Positions 43,017 through 51,930 of a DNA stretch of 64,000 nt are shown here, piece by piece (the first letter of the stretch is position 1; each line of letters opens with the position of its first letter). A program made the translations under genes and the position numbers. Below the pieces are notes generated by a model, which saw only the letters and a program-made list of their open reading frames with translations, was not told the DNA's origin and did no database searches. Source of the DNA: Limosilactobacillus reuteri (GTDB lineage: Bacteria > Bacillota > Bacilli > Lactobacillales > Lactobacillaceae); assembly GCF_003072625.1 (NCBI RefSeq), contig NZ_CP027805.1, positions 62,001 to 126,000 on the forward strand. The letters run 5' to 3'.

Positions 43017-44390
43017 TTAGGCTTGGTAAGTTTCCTTGATAAAGAGAACTGAAATTGCACCTAGGAGGGCAGAAATACCAGTAACAAGCATCATGTTGAC
43101 TTGGGAACTACCAAGTAATGGGAAGAGACCAAAACTAAGTAGTGAGGCAACCATTTGTGGTACACAGATTGAACCATTAAATAGGCCAAGGTAAGTACCC
43201 ATGTGTTTACCAGATAAGGCATTTGTAACCATTGTTAATGGGTAGGTGTTCATTGAAGCCCAAGCAATTCCGATCAAAACGAAGGAGAAGATAAGGGCGT
43301 TTTGTGAATGGATAAAGAAGATTGATGTGTATCCAATGGCCCCGAGCAAAAGGCTGAAAGCATAGCCAGCTTTGTGGTGGTTATTAGGAACTTTAGCCAG
43401 AACATATGACCATACAACTGCCGCAATTGATTGAACAGCGGTCATAACACCGTACCAGTTACCGGCAGCTTGGTAGGCAGCTGAAGAAGCATCAGTTGTT
43501 AACCAAACGTTCTTAGCGATGGCCCCAACCGCATAAGTTGAAAGGTATTGGAAAGAGAACCAGCAGAAGAATTGAACTAATGCGACATTCCAAAATACCC
43601 GTGGAGCATGCTTTAAGAGGGTAAACCAGTTTCCACCTTTTTTATTGTCTTCCTCTGAAATGCCATGGTAACGAGCATAAGTTGCGGGATCATATTCGTG
43701 AACCCGGAAGATAGTAAAGAGACAGGTGATGACTAAAATAACAGCGCCAACGTAGAACGAAATTACAACTGATTGAGGAACAACACCCTTTTTAGCAGTG
43801 TTTGATACACCCCACCATGTCAAAAGGAATGGGAAAATGGCTGCTAAAACGGCACCGGTATTACAGATTAAACTTTGAATCCCGTATGCATAACTCTTTT
43901 GATCATCATTAACCATATCACCAACCATCATCTTAAATGGCTGCATCGCCATATTTGATGAAAGATCAAGGAAGGCGACGGTAATAGCCCCAAACCAGAG
44001 GGCTGCTAACGAACTGTATCCAAATCCAAAACTTCCTGAATTAGGCAGTAAAATCATAACGATGACGGCAATGACCATCCCGATTAACAGGTAGGGGAGA
44101 CGCCGACCACCAAGTTTTGGCGCCCATGTTCGGTCAGAATAATAACCAATGATTGGCTGCACGATCAATCCTGCAAGTGGTGGCAGTAAGAAGAACCATC
44201 CCAAATTATTAGGATTAGCACCAATTGTTTGGAAGATCCGGCTCATTTGCGAACCTTGTAACGTAAAGGCGACTTGAACACCAAGGAAACCAAAGTTAAT
44301 CATCCAGATAGTACTCTTTGGTAAAATTGGCAATCCACTCGTCGAAGTTTCTTGGTCTTGGTTAAGTACAACAGACTCATCTTGACTCAT
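43017..44390 (-). CDS. MFS alpha-glucoside permease, paralogue 3
   Basis: A 457-residue permease very similar along its length to the maltose-operon permease (shared GWFFLLPPLAGLIVQPIIGYY-type segment and GGRRLPYLL loop). ATG 44390 follows TTAGGAG. It lies 12 bp after the LacI regulator gene and has no sugar enzyme attached, so regulator and permease form a unit that may control maltose uptake when the main operon is off. Confidence 0.9.
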   Translation of the reverse strand: MSQDESVVLNQDQETSTSGLPILPKSTIWMINFGFLGVQVAFTLQGSQMSRIFQTIGANPNNLGWFFLLPPLAGLIVQPIIGYYSDRTWAPKLGGRRLPYLLIGMVIAVIVMILLPNSGSFGFGYSSLAALWFGAITVAFLDLSSNMAMQPFKMMVGDMVNDDQKSYAYGIQSLICNTGAVLAAIFPFLLTWWGVSNTAKKGVVPQSVVISFYVGAVILVITCLFTIFRVHEYDPATYARYHGISEEDNKKGGNWFTLLKHAPRVFWNVALVQFFCWFSFQYLSTYAVGAIAKNVWLTTDASSAAYQAAGNWYGVMTAVQSIAAVVWSYVLAKVPNNHHKAGYAFSLLLGAIGYTSIFFIHSQNALIFSFVLIGIAWASMNTYPLTMVTNALSGKHMGTYLGLFNGSICVPQMVASLLSFGLFPLLGSSQVNMMLVTGISALLGAISVLFIKETYQA

Positions 44391-44402
44391 GAAAAACAAC
44401 TC

Positions 44403-45476
44403 CTAACGAAAAAATGTATAAAATAATTGCAATTTGAGCTTATGTAATCTCTTACACGAATAATATAACAAACTTATTTCTTTTTTGCCTAGGAGTCTTA
44501 CGCTATTTCGCGGTGTGATATGGATTGAGATAAATTGTGAGTCATCATCGTTCAATAGGCTCCTAACTGCGATGAGTCCCATTTGATAAAAGTCCTGAGT
44601 TACGCTTGTAATAGTTGGGATGGTAATGTCACAAAGAAAAGTCCCATCGATACTAATAAATGATAGGTCTTTTGGAATATTAAGGCCAAGCAAATGAGCC
44701 TCTCTGATCATGCCCACAGCCACCATATTGCTAGCGGTGATGATCGCATCAAGATCCTTATTCATTAGTGTTTTGAGCATATTTTGTTGAGGGCCAAAAC
44801 TGTAATCGCCATATTCAACCGAGTCCATCCGCGGTATCAATCCGTGTTCAGTCATTGCCCGTTGGTAGCCGTGGAGTCGCTGCTTTCCGGTTGAGGAACG
44901 ATCAATACCCGCTAACCCAATTCGGGAATGACCGCGTTCAATTAAATAATTAGTGGCTAAATAACCAATTTTCTCGTTATTTGAACTTGTAAATTTAAAT
45001 CCAGTATACCGGGGATCAGCTTCGTCATAGACCGATACTAATCGGCAAGGGGTACTGCTTTCGCGTAAGGTACGAGCAGCTTGTTCATCGAGGGAGGTTG
45101 CAACCAACAGAATGCCGGCAACATGTCGTTCGAGGGCAACGCTAATTGCTTGATTAAGCAATCGAGCGTCGTGATTCCCAGCATAAAGAATGAACATCTG
45201 GTACCCTGCTTTGTCCGTCTCTGCTTGGATAGCGGCGATAATATCATTTGAAAAATTTGTTTGAGTATTATTTAAGATAACGGCAATTAACATACTGCTG
45301 TTAGCAGCTAGTTCAGCCGCTGCAAGGTTTTTCTTGTATCCTAAGTCTTTAGCGATTGCTTCAATCTTAGCCGCTGTTTCGGGACGGTAGGATTTCGCCT
45401 TTTTGGATAAAACACGAGAAACGGTGGCCGTTGAAACATGGGCTCGTTGAGCAATATCTTTAATTGTTGGCTTCAT
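44403..45476 (-). CDS. LacI/GalR-family regulator, MalR-like
   Basis: A 357-residue repressor: N-terminal HTH (TIKDIAQRAHVSTATVSRVL), hinge helix (LAAAELAANS), and a periplasmic-binding-protein-like sensor domain. The usual end of such proteins is near NSVRLLGKKE; here the frame runs on for ~25 more residues (ISLLYYSCKRLHKLK...) through what looks like the permease promoter, up to 12 bp before the permease. The tail may be a read-through caused by loss of a stop. Genomic context with alpha-glucoside permeases suggests MalR; operators of matching type lie at 638-672 and 32133-32209. Confidence 0.88.
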   Translation of the reverse strand: MKPTIKDIAQRAHVSTATVSRVLSKKAKSYRPETAAKIEAIAKDLGYKKNLAAAELAANSSMLIAVILNNTQTNFSNDIIAAIQAETDKAGYQMFILYAGNHDARLLNQAISVALERHVAGILLVATSLDEQAARTLRESSTPCRLVSVYDEADPRYTGFKFTSSNNEKIGYLATNYLIERGHSRIGLAGIDRSSTGKQRLHGYQRAMTEHGLIPRMDSVEYGDYSFGPQQNMLKTLMNKDLDAIITASNMVAVGMIREAHLLGLNIPKDLSFISIDGTFLCDITIPTITSVTQDFYQMGLIAVRSLLNDDDSQFISIHITPRNSVRLLGKKEISLLYYSCKRLHKLKLQLFYTFFR

Positions 45477-45535
45477 AATCGGGCTTCCTTTATTATTTTC
45501 CTTATTAAATCTATTATAAGAAAATAACAGCTCTT

Positions 45536-45549
45536 TGTAAACGTTTTCA
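45536..45549 (-). promoter_or_regulatory. cre-like operator upstream of the LacI gene
   Basis: TGTAAACGTTTTCA fits the CcpA/LacI operator consensus TGWAANCGNTTNCA at every fixed position. Location ~60 bp upstream of the start suits catabolite repression or autoregulation. Confidence 0.75.
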
Positions 45550-45574
45550 AATGGGGCTTAATTATTATTTAAAA

Positions 45575-45607
45575 CAAAAATAAGCCGAAAGAAAATTCCT
45601 TTCAGCC
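45575..45607 (-). terminator. Terminator of the 23S rRNA methyltransferase gene
   Basis: On the minus strand GGCTGAAAG ... CTTTCGGCT is followed by TATTTTTGTTTT. Confidence 0.82.
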
Positions 45608-45617
45608 TACCTAGTTA

Positions 45618-47021
45618 CTATTTATTTCCGTTTCGTAAGGATAATTTTACAACTGCTTCACAGCGAGCCGTTTGGGGCATCATGTCAATTGGTTGAATGT
45701 AGTCAACGTGATAGACACTAGTTAACCGCCGTAAGTTCCGAGCGAGAGAAGCCATGCCACATGAGACGTAGGCAAACTTTCGCGGCTTAACTTTTAAGAT
45801 TTGCTTGATTAATTGGTCATCTAACCCTGTTCGCGGAGGATCAACAACAAGGGCATCAAAGTTGAGTCCTTCCTTTTGCCAGCGGGGAAGAACTTCTTCT
45901 GCTTTGCCAACTTCATATTTAGCATTAGCAATATTATTTAGCTTGGCATTTTCGTTAGCATCGGCAACTGCCTCGGGGATGATTTCCATTCCGCGAACAG
46001 CTTTCACCCGTGATGCAAGGGAAAGACCGATTGTCCCGATTCCAGCATATGCATCGATTAAGGTATCATCCTTGTCCAATTCAAGGGCTTTAGAAGCTTC
46101 TTCGTACAATACCTCTGTTTGTTCAGGATTTAGTTGTAAGAATGAACGGGCTGAGAGTTTAAAATCAAGTCCCATCAAGCTTTCCAGAATTGAATCTTTT
46201 CCAGCGAGATGGATCATTTTATCACCCCAAACTAAGGGTGTATCACCTGGGTTAACGTTTTGCATAACTGAAACAACTGCCGGTAGTTCTTTTTCAATGC
46301 GTTCAAGCAGTTCGCGTTTGTGAGGAAGTTTAGCAGAATTAGTAATGAAGGTTAATTGGACTTCCCCGGTTGACCATGATTCACGAACTGCTAAGGTCTT
46401 AATGATGCCGCTATTGTGCTTTTTGTCATAAACTGGAATCTGCAAGTCTTCGATCATCTTCGTAACGGCTCGGACCGTCTCCATTGTCCGGGGCATTTGA
46501 ACAGCACAAGTCTCCATATCAACAAGGGTATGACTGTTTGGTTGGTAAAGACCGGCCGCTACTTTGCCATTAACCATCCGCACCTGGAATTGGGCCTTGT
46601 TACGGTAACCGTATTCTTCAGGGGCTGCAATAGTTGGGCGAACATCGTAATTACGGTAGCCGTATGGTTGAAATTTTTCGAGACTATCGATGATTACTTG
46701 CCGTTTAAACTTTAATTGTTGTTGGTAAGCGAGGTTTTCAAGTTCAAAACCACCAGCGATATCAGCGTACTCATCTCGTGGCGTTACCCGATCCCGACTC
46801 TTCTTCCGGATCCGGTGAATTTTAGCTTCAAGATAGCGTGGGAGAACGCGTGTAACTTCAGCGACTACGACTTCATTTGGCAGGGCACCAGGGACAAAAC
46901 ATACCTTGTGCTTATAGTAGCCGATCCCGTGTCCGTTAACGCCTAGGCGACGAATTGTGAGTGGAAAACGTTTCCCAACCCATACCTCAACATCTTGTTC
47001 ATGTTGTTTAGTTTGTGTCAT
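45618..47021 (-). CDS. rlmD: 23S rRNA (uracil-C5)-methyltransferase, RlmD/RlmCD type
   Basis: A 467-residue SAM-dependent enzyme that methylates U1939 (and in Gram-positives possibly U747) of 23S rRNA. An N-terminal TRAM RNA-binding domain (about residues 10-75) precedes the methyltransferase fold: LIDAYAGIGTIGLSLA (SAM motif I), VVDPPRTGLD (motif IV) and YVSCGMASLARNL with the catalytic Cys (motif VI). The ATG start is at 47021 (MTQTKQ). Monocistronic. Confidence 0.93.
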   Translation of the reverse strand: MTQTKQHEQDVEVWVGKRFPLTIRRLGVNGHGIGYYKHKVCFVPGALPNEVVVAEVTRVLPRYLEAKIHRIRKKSRDRVTPRDEYADIAGGFELENLAYQQQLKFKRQVIIDSLEKFQPYGYRNYDVRPTIAAPEEYGYRNKAQFQVRMVNGKVAAGLYQPNSHTLVDMETCAVQMPRTMETVRAVTKMIEDLQIPVYDKKHNSGIIKTLAVRESWSTGEVQLTFITNSAKLPHKRELLERIEKELPAVVSVMQNVNPGDTPLVWGDKMIHLAGKDSILESLMGLDFKLSARSFLQLNPEQTEVLYEEASKALELDKDDTLIDAYAGIGTIGLSLASRVKAVRGMEIIPEAVADANENAKLNNIANAKYEVGKAEEVLPRWQKEGLNFDALVVDPPRTGLDDQLIKQILKVKPRKFAYVSCGMASLARNLRRLTSVYHVDYIQPIDMMPQTARCEAVVKLSLRNGNK

Positions 47022-47235
47022 ATTATTTCTCCGTTCTATTAATTCAATGTGTTTAATATTTTAGCACATCTCCAAATACTACTGGATAAATATGTCGGGG
47101 ATGAAGAATCGCGTAATTAATTCTCAGAATGATAACTTAGTCCAACTTATAATCAATTGTTATGGAAATAGTCAATTAAATGTGCATATTACTAATAATA
47201 TGTTTTTTGAACGAGTAAAATATAGTAGAATAACA

Positions 47236-47253
47236 ATGTGAAATGTTGCATAA
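47236..47253 (+). promoter_or_regulatory. Rex-like palindrome before the flavin reductase operon
   Basis: ATGTGAAATGTTGCATAA matches 13 of 18 positions of the Rex operator TTGTGAAATAATTCACAA, including the TGTGAA half site. It lies 24 bp before the start of the first gene. NADH-sensing control would suit a redox operon, but this is inference from one weak match. Confidence 0.35.
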
Positions 47254-47276
47254 ATAACTTAAAGGAAGTGACACGT

Positions 47277-47849
47277 ATGAAAATTGCTGCAATTGCCGGG
47301 TCAAATGCTAATTATTCATACAACCGGATGTTATTAGAATTTATTGCCCGTCATTTTAGTGATGATGATATTGATGTGATTGATATTCGTCAAGTGCCAA
47401 TGTTTAATGAAAATTATAAAGGAAAGATTCCTGAGGTTGTTGCTGATATTGATCGTCGTGTTTCAAGCGCCGACGCTGTTATTATTGCCAGCCCAGAATA
47501 CAACCACTCTGTTACCTCTGCTTTAAAGAGTGTAATTGAATGGCTTTCCTATGAAGTTCACCCATTAGAAAATAAGCCAGTCATGATCATTGGTGCTTCT
47601 ACCCATGACCAAGGCTCATCCCGTTCTCAAGTTCAATTACGAGATATTTTGATATCACCAGGTGTTAATGCTTATATTTTCCAAAACGAAGAGTTCTTTA
47701 TGAGTGATGCCGCTCATATCATTGATAAAGATGGTGACATCACGAACGAAACGACTATTCATTTCTTAGAAAAATGTATGCGTGAATTCAAACACTACGC
47801 CAAGGCAATCAATCGGATGGTTGCTGAAAAGAAGGAGGCAAACAAGTAA
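47277..47849 (+). CDS. NADPH-dependent FMN reductase-family flavoprotein
   Basis: A 190-residue flavodoxin-fold protein. The FMN phosphate loop is in AGSNANYSYNRMLL, the isoalloxazine loop in SPEYNHSVTSALKSVIEWLSY, and GASTHDQGSSRSQVQL is the third flavin-contact loop. Such proteins reduce free or bound FMN, quinones or azo dyes with NAD(P)H. ATG 47277 follows AAGGAAG. It overlaps the next gene by one base (TAATG) and is closely similar to that protein's N-terminal half. Confidence 0.9.
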   Translation: MKIAAIAGSNANYSYNRMLLEFIARHFSDDDIDVIDIRQVPMFNENYKGKIPEVVADIDRRVSSADAVIIASPEYNHSVTSALKSVIEWLSYEVHPLENKPVMIIGASTHDQGSSRSQVQLRDILISPGVNAYIFQNEEFFMSDAAHIIDKDGDITNETTIHFLEKCMREFKHYAKAINRMVAEKKEANK

Positions 47850-49099
47850 TGAAAATCCTTGCTTTAGTTGGAACTAATGCCAATTTCTCATATAACCGGA
47901 TTTTGCTTAAATACATGAAAAAGCACTTCTGTCAAATGGCTGATATTGAAATTGCTGAAATTAGCCAATTGCCACCATTTAGCGTTGATACCCCTCTTTC
48001 TGAACAAACAGAGGTATGGAAGTTAAAGCAAAAGGTTAAGGCTGCTGATGGGATTATCTTCTCTACTCCTGAATATGACCATGGTATTCCGGCAGCCTTG
48101 AAGAGTACGGTTGAATGGCTTTCCTACAAGACTGATGTGTTAAAACACAAGCCAGTTATGGTTGTCGGTGTATCTTATGGATGCCAAGCTTCTGCAAGAT
48201 CTCAAGTTCAAATGCGTCAGATTTTGGTTTCTCCTGATTGTGATGCTAACTTGTTGCCAGGAAATGAAGTTTTGATTGGTAATGCTAGTCATTCCTTCTC
48301 AAAAGATGGCCGGTTAATTAATGCGGAAGCACGTGATAACCTTGAAAACTGCTTTACCCATTTTGTGGAATACATTCAAATCTTTGAAAATGTAAATAAG
48401 GAGGGACTGGATATGTCCATTAATCAACCAACGATCAGTGAAGCTTACATTAACTTCCCTACTGGTCGGTTGACATTAAAAGAAGTTCAACAAATCTTCA
48501 GTACAATCCCATTTGAAATTGACTTGATTGACAGTACTGATCATTTCGCATGGTTCTCTGATAAGCCAAATCGGGAACACGTTCGGAATGTAGCTTCTCT
48601 CGGTGAAACTGTTCAAGAATGTCATCCACCGTTGGCTGTTCCAGCTGTTATGAAGATTATTAACAGTTTCCGGAATGGTGAAAAAGACGTTGTAACTCGG
48701 CCATTATGGATGAATGGTCACCGTTCATTGATCCAATACTACGCCTTACGTGATGTTAATGGTCATTACCTTGGCACCATCGAATTTACTGGTAATGTGG
48801 AATACATTCTTAACCTCTTCGAAAATGGTGCATGGAGTACTGATGGTAACACTGGTGCTTCTAAGCATGAAGATGCTAGCGACAACAGTGAAGAAGCTGA
48901 CAGTGTTGACGCATCAACTGGTGCTTCAGAATCAAGTGATGATGATAACACTGACAATGCTAGTGAAGTGGTTGCGACCCAAGCACCAGCAGCAAATGAC
49001 GATACTGATGCGGACGCTACAACAGGCGCATCCGATGCGGGCAGCGTAGACGCAAATGATGACGAGGCAGATGCGACAACAGGTGCATCCGAAAACTAA
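47849..49099 (+). CDS. FMN reductase-PAS fusion with four C-terminal flavinylation-type repeats
   Basis: A 416-residue fusion. Residues 1-~185 are a second NADPH:FMN reductase domain (SPEYDHGIPAALKSTVEWLSY loop pattern). Residues ~190-325 match the PAS_10/DUF438-like domain (GRLTLKEVQQIF, IDLIDSTDHFAWFSD, YYALRDVNGHYLGTIEF). Residues ~328-416 form an acidic, low-complexity tail with four copies of D-x-x-T-G-A-S: 332-338, 354-360, 389-395 and 408-414. This is the D-x-x-(S/T)-G-A pattern in which ApbE enzymes attach FMN to the Ser/Thr, here Thr335, 357, 392 and 411. No signal peptide, so it is cytosolic. The apbE gene follows at once. Confidence 0.88.
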   Translation: MKILALVGTNANFSYNRILLKYMKKHFCQMADIEIAEISQLPPFSVDTPLSEQTEVWKLKQKVKAADGIIFSTPEYDHGIPAALKSTVEWLSYKTDVLKHKPVMVVGVSYGCQASARSQVQMRQILVSPDCDANLLPGNEVLIGNASHSFSKDGRLINAEARDNLENCFTHFVEYIQIFENVNKEGLDMSINQPTISEAYINFPTGRLTLKEVQQIFSTIPFEIDLIDSTDHFAWFSDKPNREHVRNVASLGETVQECHPPLAVPAVMKIINSFRNGEKDVVTRPLWMNGHRSLIQYYALRDVNGHYLGTIEFTGNVEYILNLFENGAWSTDGNTGASKHEDASDNSEEADSVDASTGASESSDDDNTDNASEVVATQAPAANDDTDADATTGASDAGSVDANDDEADATTGASEN

Positions 49100-49101
49100 T
49101 T

Positions 49102-50004
49102 ATGAATAATGAATTGATGGCGCAACGGCATGTGATGACTCATCATGCTCTTGGAACTCGCATAAATTTGACGATTTTTGGTAACGAATATTTTTCGTTG
49201 CTAAAGAAATCGATGGACCTAATTGATCATTATGAGGATCAACTAACGGTTAACCGTAATGAATCAGAAGTAATGTCGGTGAATCATGGTGCAGGTAAAA
49301 CCCCGAAAATGGTATCGTCAACGACTTTTGACCTCATTGAACTGGCAGTGAAATATAGTCGTGAAAACTTTGGCTTTAACGCTTTGATCGGCCCGTTAGT
49401 AAAACTATGGAAAATCGGCTTTGCAGGGGCGCACGTGCCAAGTGATGCTGAGATCAAAGAGCGGTTAAAGTTGATCGACCCTTATAAAGTATTACTGAAC
49501 CGAGACGCACGGACGGTATATTTAGAAGAGCCGGGGATGGAATTAGACCTTGGCGGGATTGCAAAAGGCTATATTGCGGACCGTATTCGTGATCTTTGGA
49601 TTGAAGCTGGCGTTCCCGCGGGAATTATCGACTTAGGGGGTAACCTCCTATTTGTTGGTAGGTCACCACGGCGGGATGATGGGCAGTGGATCATCGGTGT
49701 GCAGGATCCGCAACTGCATCGTGGTGAAAATTCGGCAACTGTCCGCGAGCCGGCTTGTTCGGCAGTTACATCTGGGATTTATGAACGATTTTTGATTAAA
49801 AATGGTCGTCGTTATCACCATTTACTAGATCCTCGGACTGGATACCCGTTAGAGACTGATTTGAGCAGTGTGACTGTTTTTACTGATCAATCGGTAATGG
49901 GTGAAATTGAGGCCAAGCGACTCTTCTTCAATGGTGAACCAATCACAGGCTGGAAAGCGCGTCCTGGTAACCGTGGCGCTATCTTTATTCATAATGATGA
50001 ATAA
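49102..50004 (+). CDS. apbE: FAD:protein FMN transferase, ApbE family, cytosolic form
   Basis: A 300-residue ApbE-type enzyme that transfers FMN from FAD to Ser/Thr in target proteins. Recognised parts: HHALGTRINLTIFG, LDLGGIAKGYIADRI, GIIDLGGNLLFVG and HHLLDPRTGYPLETD. There is no signal peptide or lipobox, unlike exported ApbE, which agrees with a cytosolic target. In the C-terminal Mg-binding motif the usual A-D-A-x-x-T appears as G-E-I-E-A-K (about residues 271-276), so metal binding may be altered. It starts 2 bp after the repeat-bearing reductase. An IS1182-type element begins close to its 3' end. Confidence 0.92.
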   Translation: MNNELMAQRHVMTHHALGTRINLTIFGNEYFSLLKKSMDLIDHYEDQLTVNRNESEVMSVNHGAGKTPKMVSSTTFDLIELAVKYSRENFGFNALIGPLVKLWKIGFAGAHVPSDAEIKERLKLIDPYKVLLNRDARTVYLEEPGMELDLGGIAKGYIADRIRDLWIEAGVPAGIIDLGGNLLFVGRSPRRDDGQWIIGVQDPQLHRGENSATVREPACSAVTSGIYERFLIKNGRRYHHLLDPRTGYPLETDLSSVTVFTDQSVMGEIEAKRLFFNGEPITGWKARPGNRGAIFIHNDE

Positions 50005-51730
50005 ATGGTAAATGTTGGCTTTGAATAAAATTTAATTTCATTTGAGGATGGGAATTAACTATTAATTCTTGGTTCTTTAACAATAAAATCCGGACTATGA
50101 TTTTTGATCGATCCAAAAATCGTAGTTCGGATTTTAAATTATTTATGAAATTAGTCTCCAATCGACTAATTGATTGGCCAAATTTCGTTAGATTTAATGC
50201 CATCAAGGCTAGCCCAATGTCATTTTCCACAGCCCCTTGGCCACGGAGGTGAGTTCGGCGTATGCCAAAATCCCTCTTCATGTGACCAAAGACTGGTTCA
50301 ACGTCGAACTTCCGTCGACGATAAATTGCCTTGCCTTCGTCACTTGAGAGGGTATCTTTAACTTTAGCTTTATAATAATTCCACGTTGGGTTAACCTGCA
50401 TATAGCGTTGCCGACCACCTGGTGTCTTCGCTAGCTCATCTAATTTAACTGATAGTTGATGTTTATCAGCACGATAGATTTTAAAGTCACGCTTAAAGCC
50501 ATACTTATCAGTGGATTTACTGTAGCGATAAAAACTAAAACGAACTCCTTGATGATCAATGTAGTAGTCGTCATTAGCGTTATATTCCCAATTCTGTGAC
50601 CTAGTTGGATCATTTTTAAACTTACGTTTCTGTTCCTTTTGATAGGTTGTGTATGGGATAACCGGCTGCTTTTCAAACCGATCAAGAATCATTGTGTAAT
50701 TGTACTCACTACCATAGCCTGCATCGGCGACGATATGTTCAAAGAAATCTAAAGCATGAAACTGGGTAAGGAATGGCACTAAGGTCCTGGTGTCAGTTGG
50801 ATTTGAAAACAGCCCGTAATCAAGGACAAATTGCTTATGGGTAGCGATTTGCAGGTTATAGCCGGGCTTCAACTCCCGATTCATCATCGGATCTTCCTTC
50901 ATACACATGAAGGTCGCATCGTGGTCAGTTTTGGAATAGCTATTACGACCTTGGAAGATATTTTCAGCACGTTCATACTTTTTGGCACGCGGAATTAGGT
51001 CGTTGCTTAATTGGTGACGAAGCTTTTTTAGAAAACGACGGCGCCGTTTTCTCACTGAAACGCCTTTGATGATTTTTGGTTCTTGCCTAATCTTTCCATC
51101 TAGCTTAGTGATTTTCTCCGCCAGTTCTTGTTCCATTACTTCCATGCCTTCGGCGGAAGTAACCAGCTCCGGTGCCATTTCTTGCACCACTTGCTTTTCT
51201 ACTAGTTCCTCATAAAGCTTACTTGTCTTTTCTCTTAACTTAGCGTGATACTTTTCAACTGCCCGTCGCCAAGTAAATGAATATTTATTGGCATCGGCTT
51301 CTACCTAGGTCCCATCGATAAAAACTGCATCATTTTGAATTAGTCCGTGATCTTTCAAAGCCATGGTAAAGTAAACAAAGGCATGTTTAATTAGCTTACT
51401 AGCGTGCTGACTGCGTCGAAAGTTATTGATGGTATGGTAGCTATAAGTATAATCATGAGCTAACCAACGCATTGGCAGGTTCTCATCCAACATCATTTCA
51501 ATCTTTCTTCCAGAATAAGTTTGACGTGCGTAGGCAAACAAGAGAATCTTAAGCATAATTGCTGGATGCGATGAAGGGCGGCCGGTAGCCGCTCCTGAAT
51601 CTTCTAATAGCACATTTTGTGGAATCGAGTCGACAAAATCACCAATTAGCCGCGCAATATGATTCTGTGGTAAATCATAGTTATAGTTTAGTACGAATTT
51701 GGTTTGCCCTATGGTATAATTTTGATACAT
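49985..51730 (-). pseudogene. IS1182-family transposase with an in-frame stop
   Basis: The N-terminal part (51730-51305) has the IS1182 pattern GRPSSHPAIMLKILLFAYARQTYSGRKIE and ends in VFIDGT followed by TAG at 51305-51307. The same frame goes on with VEADANKYSF, the DDE core (HIVADAGYGSEYNY) and GHMKRDFGIRRTHLRGQGAVENDIGLALMALN. A Lys or Gln codon is expected at the TAG. The frame also runs past the element's own terminator hairpin into the end of apbE, so the 3' end may be shifted too. Probably inactive. Confidence 0.87.
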
Positions 51731-51850
51731 GGAAATCGCTCCCTTTGGTTGTTTTTAGGGGTAATTACATCATATCAGGAACGATTTCCTGTGTACATAA
51801 AAACCGGATGATGAATTGTTCAAAAAATTCATCATCCGGTTTTTATTTTG
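50030..51850 (-). mobile_element. IS1182-family insertion sequence (ends approximate)
   Basis: Region around the transposase bounded by two terminator-like palindromes: AAAATCCGGACTATGATTTT... / ...GTAGTTCGGATTTT at about 50083-50138 and ACCGGATGATGAATT / AATTCATCATCCGGT at about 51804-51842. I could not define terminal repeats or a target duplication, so the limits are estimates. Confidence 0.7.
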
Positions 51851-51930
51851 GACTAGGAGTTTTTTCCCAGCCTCTTTTATCGTCAAGCGTGTTTGTTAAA
51901 ATACGCTTCGCTCTTGTCTAAAATTATTTA

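Noticed and set aside
48842..49090. Short repeats coding D-x-x-T-G-A-S considered as a CRISPR or tandem DNA repeat
   Set aside because: The repetition is at protein level with irregular spacing and variable DNA; no spacer architecture.
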